From the NCBI GenBank assembly GCA_963846855.1, contig CAWJXK010000013.1, forward strand, positions 1 to 64,000: a DNA stretch of 64,000 nucleotides. Reading direction: 5' to 3'. Positions 1 to 8,657 of this stretch are shown one piece after another. Position 1 is the first letter of the stretch. Every line of letters starts with the position of its first letter. This DNA comes from CAIWHR01 sp963846855 (GTDB lineage Bacteria; Pseudomonadota; Gammaproteobacteria; Burkholderiales; Casimicrobiaceae). The notes under the pieces were generated by a model that saw only the letters and a list, made by a program, of their open reading frames with translations, ran no database searches and had not been told where the DNA came from. Made by a program: the position numbers and the translations under genes.

Positions 1-109
1 CCGCGGACGGGTGAGCGGCGTCGGACAAACAGATTCTCCCTGCGCGAAGGAGGGGGACTGATGAGCGGACCGGTGCCGCAGCGATGCTGCCGCTCCCGTC
101 ACGCTCCCG

Positions 110-736
110 TCACTGCGGCGCCTTTGCAACGCTGCAGTGGCAGTAGACAAATTGCTGAATCGCGCCCGCCTGCGTCTGGTGCTGCTCGGTCAGGTGTTCG
201 ACCAGACGAAATGCCGGGCCGAATTCGGTATGAAGCGCATCAGGGTCGTACCGGATGACATCGAGGCCGCTGCAGTGGAGCGGTCCTTCGGGACCGAAGG
301 TCGCGACGATCACATGCCCGCCAATCCTGACGGCGTGCGCGACTTGGCGGACGTACGCCGCGCGCACTGCAGGAGCGATCAGGAAATGAAAGACGGCGCG
401 GTCGTGCCAGACGTCATAGCAATGGGGCGACAACGGATATGTCGTCACATCGCCGCAAATCCAGCGGACCTTGTGCGCATCGGCGCCGAGGCGCTGCCGC
501 GCAACTTCGAGCGCGACCGGCGAAATGTCGAGAACATCGACGCTGCGATAGCCGTCAGCAATGAGGTCGTCCACGAGCGTCGATTCGCCGCCGCCTACAT
601 CAATGATCGCGGCATCGCGTGCGGGCGCCGCCCGCCTGATAAGGTCCAGCGATATATCCAGGTGCCGGCGGAACCAGCTGACCTCGTCGGATCGCTTGGT
701 CTGATATACCCGGTCCCAGTGCGACTTAGGGTCCAT
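110..736 (-). CDS. Class I SAM-dependent methyltransferase
   Basis: This 208-aa protein has the class I methyltransferase fold signature. Motif I is a glycine-rich SAM loop (IIDVGGGESTLVDDL, about residues 44-58), followed by the acidic end of strand 2 (VDVLDISPVAL, about 67-77). A CGDV segment and the YDVWHDRAVFHFL stretch match the region that follows strand 4 in small-molecule methyltransferases. There is no signal peptide or membrane segment, so it is cytoplasmic. It lies 23 bp downstream of the Crp/Fnr gene on the same strand and could be co-transcribed with it. The substrate cannot be read from the sequence. Related small methyltransferases act on thiols, metalloids or small organics, which would fit the sulfur genes nearby, but that is inference. 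Confidence 0.85.
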   Translation of the reverse strand: MDPKSHWDRVYQTKRSDEVSWFRRHLDISLDLIRRAAPARDAAIIDVGGGESTLVDDLIADGYRSVDVLDISPVALEVARQRLGADAHKVRWICGDVTTYPLSPHCYDVWHDRAVFHFLIAPAVRAAYVRQVAHAVRIGGHVIVATFGPEGPLHCSGLDVIRYDPDALHTEFGPAFRLVEHLTEQHQTQAGAIQQFVYCHCSVAKAPQ

Positions 737-759
737 AACCGTTCCGTCAGGCCGCGGAA

Positions 760-1464
760 CTACGATCCGCGCGCCAGCGCGCCAAGGGCGTCGCGGTCGA
801 CGATATGAATGCGCTCGCGGCCGAGGTCGACCCAGCCCCGGTCCTCAAACGTGCGTAGCAGGCGGGATACGACATCGCGCACGCTGCCGAGCTCATCAGC
901 GAGGGTCTGGTGTGTCGCGCTGACATCTCCGCCTACCTCCTTGCTGACGAGAAGCGCTGCGAGCCGCCGATCGAGCTTATGGAATGCGACCGCCTCTACG
1001 ATCTGCAGCACCGCCGCAAAGCGCTCACCGAAAAGCGAGAACACGTGCCGCCGGAATGTCTCGTCCTCGGCGATCAGCGCGTTGAATTCGGCGGGCGGCA
1101 AAACGAGCAACTCGACATCGGACTCCGCGATCCCCGAGGCGTCGTAGTCGGTGTTGCCCAGCAGGCAGCTTCCTGACAGCAGGCATGACTCACCGGGCTT
1201 CACGCGGTAAAGCTGGAGCTCGCGCCCGTTTGGATACCGCTGCAGGACGCGTACGGAACCCGAGAGCAGCAGTGGAAAGCCGCTGCAAGGCGACCGTTCA
1301 CTGAACATGACAGTACCTGCCTGCACCTTCCGGTAAATCGCCGCCTTTGCGATTCGTTCCAACGTCTCTGGTGACGCTGCGGCAAGCGTCGGAAATACGG
1401 CGACGACGCGTGCGGCGAGCGGCGAGAAGCCGATTGCGGCCGTCGATGCGGGAACGTCGGACAT
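760..1464 (-). CDS. Crp/Fnr-family transcriptional regulator
   Basis: The protein is 234 aa, the normal length for the family. The N-terminal two-thirds is a cyclic-nucleotide-binding-type beta barrel (GTVMFSERSPC...LLLSGSVRV, then the segment around residues 90-125). The C-terminal winged helix-turn-helix covers about 180-220. Its recognition helix reads VRDVVSRLL (195-203), placing R196, D197 and R201 where CRP/FNR proteins contact half-sites of the TGTGA class. Cys60, Cys94 and Cys100 (SCLLSGSCLLG) lie in the sensor domain, but the N-terminal four-Cys pattern of FNR is absent, so an FNR-type Fe-S cluster is unlikely. It is the best local candidate to bind the three TGTGA-N6-TCACA sites at 6118, 7976 and 9352. 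That link is inference. Confidence 0.9.
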   Translation of the reverse strand: MSDVPASTAAIGFSPLAARVVAVFPTLAAASPETLERIAKAAIYRKVQAGTVMFSERSPCSGFPLLLSGSVRVLQRYPNGRELQLYRVKPGESCLLSGSCLLGNTDYDASGIAESDVELLVLPPAEFNALIAEDETFRRHVFSLFGERFAAVLQIVEAVAFHKLDRRLAALLVSKEVGGDVSATHQTLADELGSVRDVVSRLLRTFEDRGWVDLGRERIHIVDRDALGALARGS

Positions 1465-1758
1465 GTTGGGAGGCAGGGAATGGAGCCGGCGAATTCGATT
1501 CTACCGCGGCAGCGTGTAGCGCTGTGCGACCGAGACGACGGTCCTGGCGTCGTCAACTCGTTGCGTCTGTCATTCTGGCCGCGTTTGGGGAACGCCCGGG
1601 ACCACACGACGATCCAACCCGGGCAACTAGGTACGCGCTTGGCGCCGGCTTGACGAAGTGGACGATGCGCCGCGCCTGCGGTTACTATTGCGCCCGATGC
1701 GACCCGCCGGACGACCCGGGGGCGATCCAACCCGACCGACTTCGCAAGGAAAGACCCG

Positions 1759-2001
1759 ATGAACAAGCTGCTATCGATTCTCGTTGTTTCCGTTGTCGCC
1801 GCCGCTTCCATACAGGCGATCGCGGCGGATCCCCCGAAGGAAACCCCGGCGGCCAAGCCAGCGCCCGCCAAGCTGGAAAAGCCCGCCGACGTCAGTGCGG
1901 AAGCTTGGGCCAAGATGACCGACGCCGAAAAGCAGAAGGCCGTCGACAAGGCCAAGACCGCGGCGGCGGAGCCGAAGAAGCCCAAAAAGGGCGGCTGCTA
2001 G
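1759..2001 (+). CDS. Small exported Lys/Ala/Pro-rich protein ending in Gly-Gly-Cys
   Basis: This 80-aa protein has a clear Sec signal peptide (MNKLLSILVVSVVAAASIQA, cleavage near AIA|ADPP at about residue 22). The mature part of about 57 aa is low-complexity: Pro/Ala/Lys repeats, a short amphipathic stretch (SAEAWAKMTDAEKQKAVDK), and a basic tail KKPKKGGC with the only cysteine as the last residue. A purine-rich GGAAAG precedes the ATG, and a strong intrinsic terminator follows 26 bp after the stop, so it forms its own short transcription unit. I do not recognise a named family. The flexible chain ending in -GGC recalls the swinging arm of SoxY (which ends GGCGG), but this is only a resemblance. 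Confidence 0.75.
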   Translation: MNKLLSILVVSVVAAASIQAIAADPPKETPAAKPAPAKLEKPADVSAEAWAKMTDAEKQKAVDKAKTAAAEPKKPKKGGC

Positions 2002-2027
2002 TCCGATTCGCCACGTTGCACGATGAA

Positions 2028-2058
2028 AACGGGGAGCCTTGGCTCCCCGTTTACTTTG
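2028..2058 (+). terminator. Rho-independent terminator of the small exported protein gene
   Basis: A GC-rich stem (ACGGGGAGCC / GGCTCCCCGT) closes on a TT loop, with an A-run before it and a T-rich tract (TTTACTTTGTT) after it. It lies 26 bp past the stop codon at 2001. It separates this gene from the convergent molybdoenzyme operon that ends at 2199. Confidence 0.85.
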
Positions 2059-2198
2059 TTGGGTCCGCGTGGCTTTGCGCGCTTGCGGATTGAGGTCGCG
2101 GCATCCGCCATCGCCATTGGTCGGAGGCGTGAAACCTCATCACTGCGATTGGTCGATGGATTTCATGGCGCCTTTGCAGGTCCTTCTCACCTCGCGTC

Positions 2199-3254
2199 TT
2201 ATCGGATTGTCGCCTGAACGATATGGCTCGCCTGGCCGGCACTCACCATCACCCAGCGCAGGGTGAAGCCGCCGACAAGAACGAGCAGCGCGGGCACGAC
2301 GGTATGCGGAATCCGGTGGCCGAGTTCCAGCCCCTGCACCGCGAGCGGGACGAGAATGCCCAGCCCGACGATCACGCCCCAGAACGCCCACGCATAGGGT
2401 CCCTTCACGATCAGCGTGGCCGCAATGGCCTGCGATGCCGACGACGTGTAGAGGTTGACGAGCAGCAGCCCGATCAGGACGAGCTCGATCGCGAGGAATG
2501 CGAGGTCCGCGCGAATCAGCTCATCGGCGTGGTGCCGCACGGGAGACGCGGCGCCGAGCGGCTGGATCAGCGCCGTCAGCGCGCCGGCGAGCATGCCCTG
2601 CGGGGGGAGCCGCTGGCCGCGTGCGACGCTCGCGAGATGGAGCATCGCGGCGCCGGCCGACAATCCGGAGAACAGGAACAGCGGCCCGAGGATCGCGCTG
2701 TTCCAGAGCGGTCGCGCGACCATCGTGTCGAGGAGGATCCCGGTGTAGATGCCAAGTCCGACGCCAAGCAGGATGTTCGCCCAGGCGAGCCCGCGAACGA
2801 GACTTGGGCGCGCCAGCAATGCGTCCGACACGCGATGGAGGACAGGCACCTTACGGCCGATCCAGGGCCATGCGTCGGGCAGCCGGATCGTCGCTGATGC
2901 CAGCAACACACCGTAAACGATGATCAGCAGCCATGACCCCCACGACATCGGCGAGCCCGACTGGAAGGTGAGATAGACGCGCCAGACGTACAACTTGTGA
3001 GTGAGATCGCGGAACAGCGCGCCCATGCCGAGGTTGATCAGCACGAACGAGAGGAGCGGCGCATGCAGCGAGAAGTAGCGCCTGGGATCGTCACCGCGGG
3101 CGAGCCTCAGCATTGCCGTGCCGGCCAGGACCATCATTCCGGCGACGAGGCCGCCGAGGAAAAGATAGACCGGAATCTCCCAGCTCCATACGGCGAGATT
3201 CGGGTCGATCAGCGGATTGTGCCGCGTCGTCGTGAATTCGAGCATGGCGGTCAT
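2199..3254 (-). CDS. NrfD/PsrC-family membrane subunit of a polysulfide/thiosulfate reductase-like complex
   Basis: This 351-aa protein is highly hydrophobic, with about eight to nine predicted transmembrane helices. It opens with the family's typical SWEIPVYLFLGGLVAGMMV helix (about 24-42), matching NrfD/PsrC proteins that anchor the complex and exchange electrons with quinone. It lies 3 bp downstream of the Fe-S subunit gene on the same strand, giving the standard catalytic / Fe-S / membrane-anchor order of PsrABC or PhsABC. A second in-frame Met lies three codons in, so the exact start is uncertain. The family is clear. Whether the complex reduces polysulfide, thiosulfate or tetrathionate, or runs oxidatively, cannot be read from this subunit. 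Confidence 0.9.
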   Translation of the reverse strand: MTAMLEFTTTRHNPLIDPNLAVWSWEIPVYLFLGGLVAGMMVLAGTAMLRLARGDDPRRYFSLHAPLLSFVLINLGMGALFRDLTHKLYVWRVYLTFQSGSPMSWGSWLLIIVYGVLLASATIRLPDAWPWIGRKVPVLHRVSDALLARPSLVRGLAWANILLGVGLGIYTGILLDTMVARPLWNSAILGPLFLFSGLSAGAAMLHLASVARGQRLPPQGMLAGALTALIQPLGAASPVRHHADELIRADLAFLAIELVLIGLLLVNLYTSSASQAIAATLIVKGPYAWAFWGVIVGLGILVPLAVQGLELGHRIPHTVVPALLVLVGGFTLRWVMVSAGQASHIVQATIR

Positions 3255-3257
3255 CCC

Positions 3258-3797
3258 TTACGTCAGATAAAAGACCCGCGGGCCGGTGCCGGCCTCGGGC
3301 AGCAGCGTGTGATGCGGACGCGTGGCCAGGAGCTCGCTGACGCGACTCTTCGGGTCGGCGAGGTCGCCGAAGGTCATGCAATGCGTCGGGCAGACCGATA
3401 CGCAGGCGGGGTCCTTGCCGTCCTTTGTCCGGTGATAGCAGAACGTGCATTTGTCGGCGTAGCCGGCCGGGTTGATGAAGCGGGCGTCGTACGGGCATGC
3501 CGACACGCAGGCCTTGCAGCCGATGCACTTGTTCGCGGTGACAAGCACGACCTTGCCGTATTCCTCCACGTGGCTCGCCCCCGTTGGGCAGCAGGACACG
3601 CAGGGCGGGTTGTCGCAATGGTTGCAGCGCTCCGACCGGATCTCCAGCGTCAGAGACGGATACGTTCCGCGGACCTCGGTCGTTATCCAGTCGCGGCAAT
3701 AGCCGAGCGGGACGTCGTTTTCCGTCTGGCAGGCGACGACGCAATCCATGCAGCCGACGCACTTGCGCGTATCGATGACCATTCCGAGGCGGGCCAT
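3258..3797 (-). CDS. Four-cluster ferredoxin-type electron transfer subunit (PsrB/PhsB-like)
   Basis: This 179-aa protein has four cysteine groups that fit four [4Fe-4S] clusters: CVGCMDCVVAC near residue 14, CNHCDNPPCVSCCP near 58, CIGCKACVSACP near 91, and CTFCYHRTKDGKDPACVSVCP near 116. There is no signal peptide, as expected for a subunit exported by hitch-hiking with the Tat-targeted catalytic partner. It lies one base downstream of the molybdopterin subunit gene and 3 bp upstream of the membrane subunit gene. It would wire the molybdenum site to the NrfD-type subunit. Length and cluster layout match PsrB, PhsB and DmsB-type proteins. Confidence 0.93.
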   Translation of the reverse strand: MARLGMVIDTRKCVGCMDCVVACQTENDVPLGYCRDWITTEVRGTYPSLTLEIRSERCNHCDNPPCVSCCPTGASHVEEYGKVVLVTANKCIGCKACVSACPYDARFINPAGYADKCTFCYHRTKDGKDPACVSVCPTHCMTFGDLADPKSRVSELLATRPHHTLLPEAGTGPRVFYLT

Positions 3798-3798
3798 G

Positions 3799-5997
3799 TC
3801 ACGCTTCCTTCACGAAGGTCACGAAATTGCTGTGGAGGCTCGTGCCACCCATCAGCGGATCGGTCACGTACCGGGTGGTCAGCTGCGTCGCATTGGCCCC
3901 TTTGAGGTATGCGCTCTTTAGCTCCTTGCTGGTGTGGCCGAAGCCGTAGACCATGTAGACGCAGTCGGGCCGAATGCGTTGCGTTGCCTTCACCCTGATC
4001 CGATTGCTCGTGGCGCCGTCCTGATTCCTGAGCTGCACGTACTGGCCGTCGGCAAGACCCACGCTCGCCGCGGTGGCCGTATTGACCCAGACCTCGTTCT
4101 CGCGCATCAGCTGGTGCAGGAGCGGATTGTTTTGCGTCCGGCTGAACGTGTGTACCGGCGCGCGTCCCGTGATCAGCGGCAGGTAGCCCTCGGGCGGCGT
4201 TTTCGGAGGCGTGTATTTCGGCACCGGGTCGAATCCCTTGGCCTTCAGCTGGTCGCTCCAGAACTCGACCTTGCCGGAGGGCGTGTCGAACTTGAGCTCG
4301 GCGCCATCCTCGACGTAGATGGGTTCGGACTTGCCGAGGATCACGCCCTCGCGCTTCAGCTCGTCCCAGCTCATCCCGGATTTTTCGACCCGATAGCGGA
4401 GAAATTCCTCGATGTCGGCGAATGGCATGCATTCGGGAATGCCGAGCTTCTTTGCGAGCTCCTTCGCGATCCACCAGTTGGGCTTCTGTTCCTGCGGAGC
4501 CGGCATCACCGGCTGGCGCAGCGAGGTCCAGCCCTGCCGCCCCGATCCGACCAGCAGCTGTTCGTAGCGCTCGAGGAATGTGACCTCCGGCAGCACCACA
4601 TCGGCGTAGCCGGTGATCTCGGAAGGCAGCGTGTCGATGACGACCAGCAGGTCGAGCGCATCGATCGCCTTCAGCGTCTCCGCCGGGTTCGGCAGCGCAT
4701 AGAGAATATTCGTCGAATAGACGAACCATCCCTTGATCGGATACGGCTTGCCAGTGAGGGTCGCTTCGCGGATGCCGTTGGTGATGCCCTCGTCGGCGAA
4801 CGGATATTTCTCGCCATTCGGGTTGTCGCCCATCGGCTTGTCCGACTTCGGCGGCTTGGGCAGCGGATAGGGTGCCACGTTCATGCCCGCCGCAAAGTAG
4901 AGCCCGCCTTTGCGGCCCCAGTTGCCGAGCAGCGCGGAGAGAAGCGCGACCGTGCGGCTGCGCTGCGTGTCGTCGCCGTTCCACGTGACGCGCCGACCGG
5001 GGTGGACGAGAGACGCGGGCCGGGCGTTGGCGAGCTCGCGCGCCGTCATCCGGATCACGTCTGCGTCGAGACCAGTTTCTTTTGCGGCCCATTCCGGCGT
5101 GTTGTCCTTGATTGCGGCGGCGAACTGATCGAAGCCGTGGCCGTGCTTCTCGACGAAGTCCTTGTCGTAGCGGCCCTCGCTGACGAGCACGTTGCACCAT
5201 GCGAGCAGCAGCGCGAGGTCGGTGCCGGGCCGGATCGGCAGCCAATACTTGGCTTTGCTCGCCGCGACTGAGAAGCGCGGGTCGACGACGATGATCGGGA
5301 TGCGCCGTTCGACTGCCTGCGCGAATTCCTGCACCTGCGTGTTGTGCATGTTCTCGCCCAGATGCTCCCCGATCAGTGCGAGGCAGTTCGTGTTCGCGAT
5401 GTCGACGGGCTCCGGCGAGCCGAGGCCCGTGCCGAACGTCAGCGTGAAGCCTACGTCGCGCGGACCGCGGCATTGCGCGAACGACGATCCGGCGAAGTTG
5501 ATCGCGCCCCAGGACTTCAGTGCGTGCTGGAGGAAGAACTGGCCGATGCCGTGGTTGAACATCGCGACCGATTCTGGACCGTGCTGCGCCTTGATCTTGT
5601 TCATCCGGTCGACAATGTAGGTGAACGCCTCGTCCCAGGTGACGGCCGTCCATTCCTCCTTGCCACGTGCGCCGCGGCGGATCAGCGGCTTCTGCAGCCG
5701 GTCGGGGTCGTAGTACGCGCCAACGGCACCGGTGCCGCGCGGGCACAGCCGGCCGCGGCTCTGCGGGTCGCGCGGGTTGCCTTCGAACTTCCACAGCTTG
5801 CCGTCGCGCACGTGGGCGAAGCCGGAGCAGCGCCAGAAGCACATTTCGCAGAACGTGGGAATCACCTTCACGGTTCCCGCGGGCGCGTCGGCGGCCTGCG
5901 CGAGCTGCGCCAGAGGCTCCCATTGCGTGGCGGCGGCAGCGGCGCCGAACGTGGCCGCCGAGATCTTGAGGAAGCGCCTGCGGGAGAGATGTTCCAT
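3799..5997 (-). CDS. Tat-exported molybdopterin oxidoreductase, polysulfide/thiosulfate reductase-like catalytic subunit
   Basis: This 732-aa member of the DMSO-reductase superfamily begins with a Tat signal (SRRRFLK at residues 5-11, then a hydrophobic stretch). The Fe-S motif is Cys50, Cys53, Cys57 and Cys85 (C-x2-C-x3-C-x27-C). Cys176 in GSSFAQCRGPRD lies where PsrA and PhsA place their molybdenum-ligating Cys. The molybdopterin dinucleotide-binding domain fills the C-terminus. With the Fe-S and NrfD subunits it forms a periplasmic, quinone-linked complex. Length and Tat signal favour PsrA/PhsA-type enzymes over the cytoplasmic, larger SoeA sulfite dehydrogenase. The start is supported by the twin-arginine motif. 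Substrate and direction of electron flow are inferred from the neighbouring sulfur genes. Confidence 0.88.
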   Translation of the reverse strand: MEHLSRRRFLKISAATFGAAAAATQWEPLAQLAQAADAPAGTVKVIPTFCEMCFWRCSGFAHVRDGKLWKFEGNPRDPQSRGRLCPRGTGAVGAYYDPDRLQKPLIRRGARGKEEWTAVTWDEAFTYIVDRMNKIKAQHGPESVAMFNHGIGQFFLQHALKSWGAINFAGSSFAQCRGPRDVGFTLTFGTGLGSPEPVDIANTNCLALIGEHLGENMHNTQVQEFAQAVERRIPIIVVDPRFSVAASKAKYWLPIRPGTDLALLLAWCNVLVSEGRYDKDFVEKHGHGFDQFAAAIKDNTPEWAAKETGLDADVIRMTARELANARPASLVHPGRRVTWNGDDTQRSRTVALLSALLGNWGRKGGLYFAAGMNVAPYPLPKPPKSDKPMGDNPNGEKYPFADEGITNGIREATLTGKPYPIKGWFVYSTNILYALPNPAETLKAIDALDLLVVIDTLPSEITGYADVVLPEVTFLERYEQLLVGSGRQGWTSLRQPVMPAPQEQKPNWWIAKELAKKLGIPECMPFADIEEFLRYRVEKSGMSWDELKREGVILGKSEPIYVEDGAELKFDTPSGKVEFWSDQLKAKGFDPVPKYTPPKTPPEGYLPLITGRAPVHTFSRTQNNPLLHQLMRENEVWVNTATAASVGLADGQYVQLRNQDGATSNRIRVKATQRIRPDCVYMVYGFGHTSKELKSAYLKGANATQLTTRYVTDPLMGGTSLHSNFVTFVKEA

Positions 5998-6117
5998 GTA
6001 CCGGTTTCCCTGTCTAGGGGACCGCCCGGACCGTGTGCAGGAACGTTGCGCGCGATCCGGGAAGCCGGATCAGTCTTCTTGACACCGCCATTAAACTGCA
6101 CGGATTGCGTCGAGCAA

Positions 6118-6133
6118 TGTGACGAAAGTCACA
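6118..6133. promoter_or_regulatory. TGTGA-N6-TCACA palindrome, Crp/Fnr-type operator upstream of the molybdoenzyme operon
   Basis: The sequence TGTGACGAAAGTCACA matches the CRP half-site consensus exactly on both arms. Its centre is about 128 bp upstream of the molybdopterin subunit start at 5997. The same arms recur at 7976 and 9352, which makes chance unlikely. Confidence 0.75.
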
Positions 6134-6248
6134 TAACGAGGATGTGCACACCAATGTTTGCGCTAGCGCAAAGTTCGCGCATCGCGCACGTGGCGGCGAA
6201 AGTTGACCTCGCGACGAAATGTCGCAAGGGCGGGGCCTTCCGCAATGC

Positions 6249-7889
6249 CTACAATCGGGAAGCCGTTAGCGGGATGTCGGCGTTGGCCCACGCAGATCGA
6301 GCGCGAGCCTCCGTTGCGCTCGCCGCTGCTGAATTGCCCTGACGACGTTGCGCGTCGGCGAGGCCGCGCAGAGACCAGCCGTTTTCCGGATAGTGGCGAA
6401 GGTCCTCGCGATAGATTTTCTCTGCGTCGGCGGGGCGCCCGGCGGCGAGCAGCGCGGCACCGAGCGCATGGCGGGTCGGCGCGAGCCAAAGATGTGGCTC
6501 GTCATAGGCGAGCGCGTCTTCCAGCGAGGTTGCCTCGAGAAGCGGTGCGACCGCGTCAGCGGGCCTGCCTTCGGCGGCGGCAATGTCGGCCGTCAGCGTC
6601 AGCGCCGCAATCTTCGCCAACGTCAGGGCCGGATTGATGTTCTTGATCCGGACGCGCTCGAATGCCGGGTCCGCCGTCAGCCGCTCGACGTTTGCGAGTT
6701 CCAGGCGCGCCTGCGCAACACGCCCTGTGCGCGCAAAGGCGGTTCCGCGTGCGTAGTGCCAGATCGCCAACGCGTACGGCTCGGCAACGTCAGGCGGCAG
6801 CGTGTTATCGAGGATCTCCTGCCATCGGCCAAAGCGAACCAGCGCATAAAGCGGCAAGACATAGTACTCCTGGAGAATTCCGGTGCTCCGATCGCCAGGC
6901 CTCGGTCCGCAGGCTGCCGGCCAGGTGGCGCGCGCCGCGGCGATCGCCTCGACGCTCCTGCCCTCCATTGCGGCCGCTGCCCACAGAAAGTGCTGATTGT
7001 GAGCAACGTATCCGAGGCGGTAAGCGCGTTGCGCATCGACCTGTTCGAGGTACTTCTTGTCCGCGGCGATCGACGCCTCGTTGGCCGTCACTGCGTCCTT
7101 ATACTGTCCCGTGCGCATGTAGATGTGCGCCGGCATGTGCAGCAGATGCCCCGCACCGGGAACCACGTCGCGCAGCCGGTTTGCGCTCGCGAGCGCCCGC
7201 TCCGGATGCGTTGACGATTCCATCAAATGGATCCAGTAGTGATTGGCACCCGGATGCTCCGGCGCGAGCGTGAGGGCGCGTGTCAACAGCGCCACCGTTT
7301 CGGGAGTCCACGGGCGTGCGTTGCCGCTTGCATCCCACCAGTCGTAAGGATGCAGGTTGAGCATCGCTTCGGCGGCGAGCGTTGCGACGTCGGCGTCATT
7401 CGGATATTCGCGGGCCATCGCGCGCATGCGTGTGGCGTACGCCTGTTCGGCGGGCGGCTCGGTCGGATCCGCAGAGGGATGTCGCATCGAAAGCGCTTCG
7501 ATCAGCGCGCGGGTGCGGGGCGCGGATCGCGGTGACAAGCTGCGCGCTCTTGCCAGCGCGGCTTGCACGCGGAGGACGGCAGCGGCATCCATGTCGGAAT
7601 TGATATTGGGGCCGAGCGTCCAGGCAAGTCCCCAATAGCAAAGCGCGCACTTCGGGTCGGCGTCAGCGGCTGCTTCGAAGCTTCGCGCCGCCTCTGCCGG
7701 ATTGAAGCCCCAGGTCAGAATCATTCCCTGGTGAAAATACTTCTGTGCCAGCGGCACACCGCTCGCCACGGGGCCGCGGTCGGGTCCCATGCCCCGCAGC
7801 AATGGAGCCGTTACTTCTCCCGCCGCATGGGCGGATCCAGCCAGCATGCTCGACATGACGATCAGCATCTGGGAAAACGCGATCCGCAT
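6249..7889 (-). CDS. Exported tetratricopeptide-repeat protein
   Basis: With the start at 7889 the protein is 546 aa and begins with a Sec signal peptide (MRIAFSQMLIVMSSMLAGSA, cleavage near AHA). Upstream in-frame ATGs reach 8000 but would bury this signal and run through the Crp-type site, so I reject them. TPR-like helical repeats run through the protein. Examples are a repeat around FNPAEAARSFEAAADADPKC near residue 60 and a C-terminal one around AGRPADAEKIYREDLRHYPE. A central PGAGHLLHMPAHIYMRTGQY motif is typical of a large family of bacterial TPR proteins with no assigned role. Likely periplasmic. It is divergent from the YeeE genes, with a Crp-type palindrome in the shared upstream region, so it may belong to the sulfur regulon. 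Confidence 0.85.
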   Translation of the reverse strand: MRIAFSQMLIVMSSMLAGSAHAAGEVTAPLLRGMGPDRGPVASGVPLAQKYFHQGMILTWGFNPAEAARSFEAAADADPKCALCYWGLAWTLGPNINSDMDAAAVLRVQAALARARSLSPRSAPRTRALIEALSMRHPSADPTEPPAEQAYATRMRAMAREYPNDADVATLAAEAMLNLHPYDWWDASGNARPWTPETVALLTRALTLAPEHPGANHYWIHLMESSTHPERALASANRLRDVVPGAGHLLHMPAHIYMRTGQYKDAVTANEASIAADKKYLEQVDAQRAYRLGYVAHNQHFLWAAAAMEGRSVEAIAAARATWPAACGPRPGDRSTGILQEYYVLPLYALVRFGRWQEILDNTLPPDVAEPYALAIWHYARGTAFARTGRVAQARLELANVERLTADPAFERVRIKNINPALTLAKIAALTLTADIAAAEGRPADAVAPLLEATSLEDALAYDEPHLWLAPTRHALGAALLAAGRPADAEKIYREDLRHYPENGWSLRGLADAQRRQGNSAAASATEARARSAWANADIPLTASRL

Positions 7890-7975
7890 CACGGCGCGCG
7901 ACGTATCGGCGCACCAATCCGAATTCTTAACCTGGATCAACAAATGCTCCGAACGAGAGCTCGCGGCCGGTGCTG

Positions 7976-7991
7976 TGTGACCAAAGTCACA
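7976..7991. promoter_or_regulatory. TGTGA-N6-TCACA palindrome between divergent TPR and YeeE genes
   Basis: The sequence TGTGACCAAAGTCACA has perfect CRP-type arms. Its centre lies about 94 bp upstream of the TPR gene start (7889) and about 110 bp upstream of the YeeE gene start (8094), so it could serve either or both. The spacer differs from the 6118 site by a single base. Confidence 0.75.
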
Positions 7992-8093
7992 GTCACGCAC
8001 CGCGTATTGGAAGAGCCTTTCTGTCGAGTCGTCATCGCCTTTAATACGTGGTCCAACGGTCGACCGGAGCGCTTCTAACTGGAATCATCGCAC

Positions 8094-8657
8094 ATGGCCC
8101 ATACCCTGACCTACAGCAAGCATGTCGCGCCAACGACGGTAGAGGGCGCCGCGGCGAATCCCTACTGGAACCCCTACGTCGCCGGCGCGCTGCTCGGCCT
8201 CGTTCTGCTTGCGACCTACGCAGTCACGGGCCGCGGCCTCGGCGCAACCGCCGCGTTCGGCGCGGTGGACGCGTGGCTTGCGAGCCTCGTCGCGCCTGAA
8301 CACGTCGCCGCCAACGCGGCATTCGCGAAATACTTCAACGACGGCTCGCCGCTGACGTCGTGGACGCTGTTCCTCGTCGCGGGTGCGTTCGTTGGCGCGC
8401 TGATTTCCGGCGCGCTTGGCCATCGCCTCGGGCTCACCGTCGAGCGTGGCCCGCAGGTGTCCGACAACCGCCGGCTCCTGCTGGCATTCGTCGGCGGTTT
8501 CATCGCTGCCTACGGCGCCAAGGTCGCCAAGGGCTGCACGAGCGGACAGGCGCTGACGGGTGGCGCGATCCTCAACGTCGGCAGCCTCGTGTTCATGCTT
8601 GCCGTATTCGCCGGTGCCTACGCACTTGCGTACTTCGTCCGGAAGGAATGGCTATGA
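8094..8657 (+). CDS. YeeE/YedE-family (DUF6691-type) transporter, first half
   Basis: This 187-aa membrane protein has about four to five hydrophobic helices. The family hallmark KGCTSGQALTGGAIL spans about 146-160 and includes Cys148. YeeE/YedE proteins form channels for thiosulfate or other sulfur compounds, and conserved Cys residues in the pore relay the sulfur species. In many Proteobacteria the roughly 400-aa protein is encoded as two half-length genes, as here: the next gene overlaps by ATGA. It lies next to a Psr-like reductase and an SQR-like flavoprotein. Thiosulfate or sulfane-sulfur import is the likely role; the precise substrate is inference. Confidence 0.88.
   Translation: MAHTLTYSKHVAPTTVEGAAANPYWNPYVAGALLGLVLLATYAVTGRGLGATAAFGAVDAWLASLVAPEHVAANAAFAKYFNDGSPLTSWTLFLVAGAFVGALISGALGHRLGLTVERGPQVSDNRRLLLAFVGGFIAAYGAKVAKGCTSGQALTGGAILNVGSLVFMLAVFAGAYALAYFVRKEWL

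Noticed and set aside
3934..5271. Long plus-strand open frame of 445 aa
   Set aside because: Antisense to the molybdopterin subunit. Its residues are the typical Arg/Ala/Leu/Val shadow of a G+C-rich gene.
6100..6135. FNR-type TTGAT-N4-ATCAA site ahead of the molybdoenzyme operon
   Set aside because: The arms are TGTGA/TCACA, i.e. CRP class, with no TTGAT half-site.
7890..8000. Upstream starts for the TPR gene
   Set aside because: They would place the Crp-type palindrome inside the coding region and bury the signal peptide.
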